A DNA stretch of 64,000 bases from Platerodrilus igneus. Taxonomy: Eukaryota; Arthropoda; Insecta; Coleoptera; Lycidae. Shown piece after piece: positions 56,830 to 64,000 of this stretch. Made by a program: the position numbers and the translations under genes. The notes under the pieces were generated by a model. That model saw nothing but the letters and a program-made list of their open reading frames with translations, ran no database searches and was not told the DNA's origin. Position 1 is the stretch's first letter. Every line of letters begins with the position of its first letter. The DNA is taken from the NCBI GenBank assembly GCA_036346225.1, contig JARFIW010000139.1, forward strand, positions 7,750,001-7,814,000. Reading direction: 5' to 3'.

Positions 56830-58746
56830 TTTTTTCTTCGTGGCCGCCACGTTGGGCGCCAAATTTATGCTACGTAACACAAAGAAAAACAAAGAAATGA
56901 CCGGGCTCAATCGGAGAGTAGGGGGGTTGTAGAAAGCAGACTGACCTATGATGTATGCGGCGGTAAGGAGTTAGTAACAGTACCTGCAATAAAAGAAATT
57001 AGAATAGCAAACCTGTAATAAAAAAGATTAGTCCTGCAAACCTGAAATAAAGAAAAAGCATAGCAGCAATGCATAGTCTAAGTTATTCATTCAGTACTTG
57101 GTAGAATGAAAATAAAAACTGTTTAGATAAACTATATAATATAACAACGGTAAAAGCAATACAAAAATATTTAGTACAAAGTGAGGTAATATTGGGGAGT
57201 AGCATTAACGTTTCCTCACACACCAATTAAACATAAATCAGATAAAATGTTGACAAAAGATAAATAGATAAGACACAATTGGTATGAGTAATTCAGTAGT
57301 ATTGATTTTTCTTTCTTTTTTTTTTCTTAATCGCAGGCAAGTCTATTGTAAAAGGTATCAGAACGACGAAGATATGGCAAAACAACGGATAGATATTTAA
57401 AGTAATAATAAGTAGGAAATAGTTCAACTTACAAAAAGTCCTTCAGCAACGCTTCCTCGCGTTTGAAGTGTGGGATTCACGAGGTCCTGCACTAGCGAAG
57501 CACTTCACCCTTGTCTGTGGGGGTGTTGATGGAATTTCTTACACTTTACACTAATCACACCTTCGCATTTCACTGGTGTTAGCAGCAGACACCATCAGGC
57601 TGATGGAACTATGTAGCATTGATAAATTTATTGTTAATTCTATTTCCTGAGACAATAATGTCGAAATACTTTGTAACACAAATCAAAAAAAAAATGGTAA
57701 TAAAAATTTAGAATCACGGGCCTTCAAGGCACGATGTAATGCATTAAACTAACAGTAACGTAAGGACTAGATCGCACACACAGTTCAAATATAAAAAGAC
57801 AAATCAACTAAAAAAACACAATCAATAAAGCAACGCGTATCACTAAGTCAATGTTCCGTAAAACAAGCACGTGCGGTCGAGTAAAACAAGTTCTATCACT
57901 TTTTTTTCCAACAGAAGATCAACACAAACAATTAGCAAAGCAACGCGTAAAACCGTCAGTCAATGACCTTAAAACAAGCACGGGCGGTCGAGTCAAACAC
58001 GTTCGCCTATAAAAGCATCTTTTTTTCAATATATTCAGAACTACACTGCTCTACAGTTAATAAACAACTTTTACCCCACAAGAAAACTCAACTAAAAACA
58101 CAATTAGTGAAGCAACAAGGAAACAGTATTTTTAACGTAATATCGGAACAAAACACAAACTACAACTTTCAAAGCAAACAGGACACAGTATTATCAACGT
58201 AAACAATATATAAGAACGAAGAACAAACGACAACTCCTAGTCTGTAGATATAAAATCGTTGTTACCATAAACTCTTGTCGACTATTATCTCCTTCGCTAA
58301 TAACATAAGGAACAACCAAAACGTGAATCCGCAATCATATCTAATAATTAATTCTCACTATTTTCAAAGCAAAACGGAAAGCAGTATTTTTACCGTAATT
58401 AATATATAGGAACGAGGAACAAAACTACCACTCACGTTTCAAAGGACCGCGCAGGACTCATGTTTTCCCAGGTGTTGGTTTTAACGACCTCCTATCGATA
58501 ACTAGAAAATCAATAATATCCACATGAGGAACAAAAATGTATATCTACTAATTACTTACGAGCTGTTTATCATTTTCGATAAGTTTATTAATGAAAATCA
58601 ATCTTCAAATTATCTACTTTTAAAGTAATACCCACGAGATAAATTGCATACAAATCTGAATTATTCTGAAGTGTTTCCTTTATACAAACAGCGATCCCAA
58701 AGAAACGATGTATTTTTAAGTACGTTAACAGAAAGGAAGCGTAAAA
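56830..58746 (-). mobile_element. Single LTR with primer-binding site inserted in the PLE
   Basis: 1917 bp flanked by TGTTACG (56823-56829 and 58747-58753). Near its left edge, the minus strand reads TTGGCGCCCAACGTGG (from about 56856 leftward), a primer-binding site complementary to the lysine tRNA 3' end. The LTR would therefore occupy about 56868-58746 on the minus strand. Only about 20 bases follow the primer site before the flank. The body holds two direct repeats (57831-57900 and 57941-58010; 58170-58230 and 58365-58420). No gag or pol remains, and the LTR ends do not show clean TG...CA. Confidence 0.55.
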
Positions 58747-58753
58747 TGTTACG

Positions 58754-60550
58754 CTATAAAAAATGCCCGTTACAACTCTGTCCTCAAATACCGTCATAAA
58801 CCGATCAGAACATATCCTATCCGAAAACGAACTAAATATCCTATCCAAAGGACTAAACTTCTCAATTGCACACAGAAAAATTCCCGCAGAGAAAATCATT
58901 AGCTCTGTAGAATCAGCGATCCGATCTCTACCCCAAGACGATGCCAACTTAATTCGCTTTAAAACAACTAGATGTCTCCGATATGCCAAAACTCCTAACA
59001 AAAATGTGACAAAGCAATAAATGACGGCCTTAAAACACCTACGAACAAACAAGAAAATTGTTATACTCCATGCAGACAAAGGTAATGCGACTGTAATTCT
59101 AAACCGTACAGAATACCAAGAAAAGATTGAACAGTTATTAGAAGACGATTCTTACACTCCTATAACAAAAGACCCCATTTCAAAGCTTGAACGGGAAATT
59201 TCAACACTTATCAAGTCCTCTAATATTGCCAATACTATCCAAAAACTCATAATACCTCGCGAATCTAAACCACCTCACTTGTACGGCCTTCCTAAAGTCC
59301 ATAAACCTGATCTCTCTCTGTGTCTGATAGTTAGCACAATTGACTCGCCAACCTACCATCTGGCAAAATACCTGGCAAATTTCTTAAAACCTTATTCCGG
59401 TAACACCTTTACTACTGTTTTAAACTCCACTCATTTTATAGAACTAATTGCAAATATTGAACTAGACCCAAATGATATACTGGTTAGTTTTGAAATAACA
59501 TTCTTATTTACAAACGTACTCGTCATAGACACTGTCTCCATTATTAAACAACTCCTACCTGAAGAAAACGAATTTGAGTACCTGGCCACGCTCATTGAAA
59601 AATGCTTAACTTATACCTATTTTGTCTTCGACGGACAATTTTACAAACAAACCTCGGGCACACCAATGGGCTCACTTCTATCCCCTATTATGGCCAATAT
59701 ATTCATGGAGTCTTTGAAGCCCATGACTCTAGAATCCACAGACATTAAACCAAAAACTTGGCTCCGTTGTGTGGACCACACTTTTGTAATCTGGCCCCAT
59801 GGACATCAAACGCTCAATAAATTTCTAGATCACATAAACAATCAACATAAAGATATTAAGTTCACTATAGAAATTGAAAAGAGCGGAACTTTGCCATTCC
59901 TTGACGTTCTGGTGGAGCGCCAACCTAACGGACGACTAGGTCATTCCGTATACCGAAAACCCACACACACAGACAGATACCTACATGCGTCGTCACATCA
60001 TCATCCCTCACAAAAATTATCGGTAATCAACTCTCTTGTTCACCGTGCAATTAAGATTTCACAATCAGAACATTTATCTAATAAATTGACCCATCTTAAA
60101 ACCAGTCTTATAAAAAATGGCTATCGTAACTCAGATATCGGCAGAGTAATAAACCGACATCTGCATTCTACACAAACCCCCAAACCACGCTTTAACCCCG
60201 ATACACGATCTTTAGCAATCCTTCCAATTATACACAGAGTAACAGACCGAATTCGCAAAATTCTACGTAAACACAACATCAAAACAATCTATAAACCCAC
60301 CAGTAAAATTTCGCAAATATTACCAACCCCAAAAGATTCCGAAAATAGTCTTAAAGCCCCAGGAGTATATAGTATACCTTGCAATTGCGGTTTAGTATAC
60401 ATAGGAGAAACAGGACGGTCAGTACAGACTAGACTAAACGAGCATAAGCGATGCTTAAGAACAAGCCAGTACAATCGCTCAGCGGTGGCCGAACACCAAC
60501 ATGAAACAGGCCATACCATTAACTTTGACAAGACGAAACTAATAGCCTGA
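58754..60550 (+). pseudogene. PLE protein, RT and GIY-YIG endonuclease
   Basis: Frame continues through VTTLSSNTVINRSEHILSEN to TAA at 59018-59020, then an uninterrupted 509-codon stretch. RT: ILHADKGNATVILNRTEY, PHLYGLPKVHKP, SFEITFLFTNVLVID (first Asp now Glu), YKQTSGTPMGSLLSPIMANI, WLRCVDHTFVIWPHG (YVDD read as CVDH), FTIEIEKSGTLPFLDVLV. Penelope thumb, then GVYSIPCNCGLVYIGETGRS (GIY-YIG). It ends KTKLIA with a premature TGA; about 45 codons of the usual C-terminus lie downstream, out of use. A long open frame with at least two altered catalytic positions. Confidence 0.88.
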
Positions 60551-60873
60551 ATTCCATTTTTCTACATTAGAAAAATTAGAGATTCCATATAAATCAATAA
60601 AAATTCTAATATTCTAAACAAAGACGATGGCTACTACCTTTCCCCATTTGTAAAACAAGCCTATGTTCACAACAGCGGAACCGTGACGTTCACTGATCCG
60701 CTACGACACTCCTCTCTATTCATGATCGCTCATGCATCAAGTTCTCGCTCTATATAAACTACCACTTTCGCTACTTTCACCAGTTACTTCGCCACAAGAC
60801 ACCTTTTGGCTTTGAATGGGCTTGTGAGTCTGCTAGTTCAAGAGTAACTCTTCTCTTTATACTTTAACTTGTG

Positions 60874-60908
60874 CTGATGAATCCGCTTACAAAAGTGGGC
60901 AAAACGTC
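60874..60908 (+). ncRNA. Hammerhead-like motif in PLE, right pseudo-LTR, decayed
   Basis: CTGATGA followed by CGC...GGGC stem II, but GAAAC is AAAAC. Loss of the core G argues against activity. Confidence 0.5.
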
Positions 60909-61139
60909 GATCTTAATTTTTAAAATAACACGGTCCTAACCCGGAACCATAAATATCCGGCCGTGAAAGCCTCCGACAATATCACAAAGATTGTATACAT
61001 TTCTTAAAACACAACTCTAAATAAGGAAAGATACGTTTAAACAATAAAAGGTAGGAAAGGTATCCAAGGTAGAAGTATGTTAAAAAACCGTAAGAAAAGA
61101 AGATTTAAACAGTGATTGACTGATTAAATTGGGAAGGGT

Positions 61140-61945
61140 GACTTAAAGCCACGCGCACTTAGGCCTCCTGGTGGGCCCATTGTGCTGCCTTCCTTGCCCT
61201 AGGTTGGTCCTTCATTGCTCAACCACCCAACCTTGCAGGTGAATTTGAGGGTGTCTCTAATTCCGGCCTTCTCGGGTCAGAAGTCTCCCAGCATGGATCT
61301 TCGAAGTCGGGCGAGTACCGGACAGGTGCACAGAATGTGCTCCGCCGTCTCATCCTTCTGTTGACAGCCGCGACAGGTGGGGTTGTCTGACAGACCCATC
61401 CTGTGCAGGTGCTTCCTTAAAGTGCAATGCCCGGACAGAATACTTACTAGTAGCCGTAGTTTCTGTCTCGGCAAGCGTATGACAAATTTTTCTATTTTGG
61501 TCATGGGAGACCTTATGAACATTTTTGCCTGCCGGCAGCTTAATGTACAAGCCCACCTATCCTTGTGACGGCGGTGGGTTATTTGTCTTATCATGGAGAA
61601 CACCACCAGATGGCGCAATAGCAAGCGATGGCTCAGGGCCGACAAAACCCCGAGCCGCTTCCTGCCTCGCCAAAGAATCGGTCTGTTCGTTACCATGTAC
61701 TTCTGAATGCCCTTTGATCCAAACCAGCTCAAGGGCGTTTGTATTAGAAGCGAGCTCGAGAACACGATGACATTGGTATACCACCCCCGAGAGAAGCTTC
61801 TGCTTGTTTAAGCTCAGAAGAGCTGCTCTACTATCGCTCAAGATGCGTATAGCTTTATTTTGGATTCCACGTTCTAGTATGGCGTTAGCGCCATGCATGA
61901 TGGCTATGACCTCACCTTGGAATATAGTTACCAGCCTGCCCAGTG
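61140..61945 (-). pseudogene. LINE ORF2 C-terminus with RNase H, truncated
   Basis: Minus strand. RNase H from an I-type or related LINE: FQGEVIAIM (catalytic Glu), IRILSDSRAALLSL (Asp), LELVWIKGHSEVHGNEQTDS (Asp in the last block). The first catalytic Asp is lost because the SINE at 61946 cuts the domain. After a frame change it continues RLLVSILSGHCTLRKHLHRM, CRGCQQKDETAEHILCTCP, the usual C-terminal zinc-binding motif (C..C...H...C), ending MLGDF near 61277. Its 3' UTR continues to about 61010, next to the PLE. Confidence 0.82.
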
Positions 61946-62253
61946 CTTGAAAAATGTTAGGCGAGCATTTTTCACAAAAATACGCCCTCGTTCGGATGAG
62001 AGGTAAAATGGAGGTCCCGTGTGTGAGTGTTGTCACGCACGTTAAAAATTCCTACCTTGCTGTTCCAAGCAAGGTAGGGATCTTTAACGTGCGTGACAAC
62101 ACTCACACACGGGACCTCCATTTACCTCTCATCCGAACGAGGGTATTTTGTGAAAATGCTCGCCTAACATTTTTCAAGCGACCGTGTCGGGATTCGAACC
62201 CGGGACCTTGGGCGTAGCAATCACACACATACCACTACGTCACGGAGCCGTCC
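61946..62253 (-). mobile_element. SINE fold-back dimer
   Basis: A minus-strand SINE with tRNA-like head (box B GGTTCGAATCC at 62190-62200 reversed; box A-like near 62228-62250) is joined to an inverted partial copy on its left. The two arms (61946-62061 and 62068-62178) are about 113 bp, almost perfectly complementary, with a 6-nt centre at the natural hairpin CCTTGCTGTTCCAAGCAAGG. It lies between the LINE RNase H fragment and the composite repeat. Confidence 0.88.
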
Positions 62254-63173
62254 CCCTTCACATACCATTAAATTTCGGTGAAATAGGGCATATAATTAGA
62301 AAACAATACAAGGGAATCAAGCTGTATATATGCTGTTGTGAGAATTGCAGGGAACTGTGTAGGCTAGCTCAGAACATAAATAAGCTGAAGCACAAGTCCA
62401 ACCAGCTCCAAGGCGTAAAACCCAATGACGAACAAATAAGTGCTCTTACATCTGATGATTATTATACACAACTACAGGTGTTGGTTGTGAAATATTTTCA
62501 ACTTATGTTGATTGTGCGAAAGGATAAATTGGAAAATCTATTAATTCGACAAAGGTTCAGGTGCTGGGGGGAACTTGGCAGCTACAGGCTGCTTACCTCC
62601 CTTCAAATACCACTGAATATCGAGTAAATAGGGTATATAACTGTAAAACAATAGAAGGTGACCCAACTGCATCAAACAAGATAGAACAGCAGCTATGTTC
62701 AAAGACAACGAACATATATACAAGAACAAAACTGTTCAAAGCATAGTGTGGAGCACAGCACAGTACGTTTATGAAATAGGGGCAGTAGGAAAAGCAGACA
62801 GAAAGAGATATAAGCCTACTGGAATGTAGTGCTTTAGTTGTATGAGGATGGTAGCATGGATAGACAAAGTTAATAACAAATAGGTTGTAGAAATAGTAGA
62901 GTAATAAACATATCTGTGGAAAACGAAAAAATAGGAGAAATAGAAGGACAGGATACGTTCTAAGGCATTTCTGGGGAATAGTACGGGATATAGTACAAGC
63001 AGAGATAAGAAAAGATAGGTAGAGGTAGACCGAGATCAGACTTTCGCACACAAATAGTGATAAATGCAGACTGAGCAAATTTCAGGGAAATGTGTAGGTT
63101 GGTTCAGACTAGAAAACAATGAGGGCACGCGTCCAACCAGTTCTAGGACTGAAGACCTAATGATGATGATGAC
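62254..63173 (+). repeat. RTE-derived composite repeat, copy C
   Basis: About 0.92 kb, co-linear with copy A (18031-19110 without its SINE): GTGAAATAGGGCATA, ORF-tail piece (CRELCRLAQNINK), UTR part (GGCAGCTACAGGCTGCTTACC), RT C-terminal piece and ORF tail, ending GACCTAATGATGATGATGAC. No open gene: the plus-strand frame 62184-62627 and the minus-strand frame 62593-63078 are chance or shadow. Confidence 0.78.
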
Positions 63174-64000
63174 AATATAAATTAAAATAAATAAGAAATT
63201 TGCTAAAGAGGTCTAATGGTAACGACTGAACGTTGGTATGAATAATTTCTTAAAAGTGGTGTTTTCCTAAATTCGCCCAAAATAAAGTGAAATGATGATG
63301 TAGAACAAAAGTGACCATATAATTGTTGGTTAAGAGTACTATATTGCACAAAATAAACAAACTGTAAATTTTCAAGGGCATAAATTACGATTTGACATAA
63401 ATGTGGATTCCAAATATGTTAGTTAATAACTAGAGAAACCCCTTAGACGTACGTAGGCAAGGTTCATATTAATTATTCTATTATATTTACAATATATACG
63501 AGTATAATAAGTGTTCGTGTGATAACTGTGTGAAATAACGGGAAGTAACTCGGTTCACTAATGCAACAGTCACGTGCCACATTCTAAATAAATTGCTTAG
63601 AGGGTTCATGTGTAATTGTTGGCTGCCAGAATCATATCCTCCATGAAAAATTGTTTACAATAACATCCCCTAAGGTTTCAACATTCGACTTTAATCGGTT
63701 CGTGAGAAGACACCGCGAATATACTTTTAATCGAACAGTCTTAGTTTGATTAAGGGAAGTTGTCTAAAAAGACAGCCAGCCAGACAGACACTCCCTGATA
63801 AGAAAGTAATACCGGAAATAAGGCTGTCAAATACCGGAATTGGTATGAAATTACCCCTTTTCTTGCTCTTGTTTTATAACGTTATATCATCAATAGGGCA
63901 ATGTGTATAGAATGTAGAGAAATAACATAAATTTAATTCAATTGCTGAATATATGTATAAAGTCGGCGGTCATAATTTGCCATATAATCTTCCGTGATGG
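63174..64000. other. Right edge, no gene recognised
   Basis: AT-rich without motifs I can name. Confidence 0.5.

Larger units (their letters stand above)
54010..60985 (+). mobile_element. Penelope-like element: inverted truncated copy plus full copy
   Basis: The whole block is flanked by AGATTGTATACA (53998-54009 and 60988-60999; the match extends to 14 bp). Left part 54010-55838 is a truncated copy on the minus strand. At 55838/55839 it meets, head-to-head, a plus-strand copy that starts with the end of the endonuclease and 3' UTR (pseudo-LTR, 55839-56316). The copy continues with the N-terminal ORF, is interrupted by an LTR insertion (56830-58746), and runs through RT and GIY-YIG endonuclease to a second pseudo-LTR ending near 60985. 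Such fold-back arrangements are characteristic of Penelope. Confidence 0.85.

Noticed and set aside
61954..62217. Plus-strand frame of 87 codons
   Set aside because: Runs through the palindromic SINE arms; non-coding repeat.
62180..62250. tRNA gene on the minus strand
   Set aside because: Box B is perfect, but the rest does not close a cloverleaf and the sequence recurs as the head of a SINE.
62593..63078. Minus-strand frame of 161 codons, with similar ones at 18539-18907 and (plus) 42058-42363
   Set aside because: These are the antisense of the RTE RT C-terminus in the three composite copies; similarity follows from the repeat.
1..64000. CRISPR arrays, bacterial operons, phage or plasmid features
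   Set aside because: None seen; gene structures and element types are eukaryotic.

Overview
The window looks like nuclear DNA of an arthropod, most likely an insect. It is AT-rich and has eukaryotic gene structure (short GT...AG introns, TATA boxes). Almost everything recognisable is mobile-element debris: mariner, piggyBac, IS630-like, pogo and hAT DNA transposons; Gypsy and BEL/Pao LTR elements; RTE-like and I/Jockey/R1-type LINEs; a tRNA-derived SINE; and Penelope-like elements. I found no convincing host protein gene, functional tRNA, rRNA or CRISPR array. The species cannot be named from this sequence.

Layout. 1-6954: two direct repeats (possible LTRs) around 5.9 kb of AT-rich DNA without genes. 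6955-8840: an internally deleted LINE. 11430-19796: a mariner split by a 7.1-kb block that contains a BEL/Pao pol remnant, an RTE-like LINE and an RTE-derived composite repeat with a SINE in it. 20165-22628: a long-TIR element carrying a short ORF that I judge to be the N-terminal part of a protein-primed type B DNA polymerase of the Polinton/adintovirus kind. 25544-27015: a spliced IS630-like transposase pseudogene. 27443-36728: an old LTR, then a Gypsy element with 2.1-kb nearly identical LTRs but a gutted pol. 37245-40256: a SINE, then a 2.7-kb pogo-type transposon with matching TIRs and TA flanks. 40325-42715: RTE remnants. 43979-46487: a piggyBac transposase pseudogene interrupted by a 1.2-kb hammerhead-ribozyme element. 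46704-52360: a 5.66-kb hAT element. 54010-60985: a Penelope-like composite that itself contains an LTR insertion. 61140-63173: a LINE RNase H fragment, a fold-back SINE and a third RTE-derived composite.

The strongest lead is the pair formed by the hammerhead element (44745-45965) and the Penelope-like locus (54010-60985). Both consist of an inverted truncated copy fused head-to-head to direct copies, both carry hammerhead-type motifs, and both are flanked by direct repeats of about 12 bp. This fits a metazoan retrozyme moved by Penelope-like machinery. The second lead is the long-TIR element with the polymerase-like N-terminal ORF. All homology calls rest on motifs recognised by eye; no database search was run.
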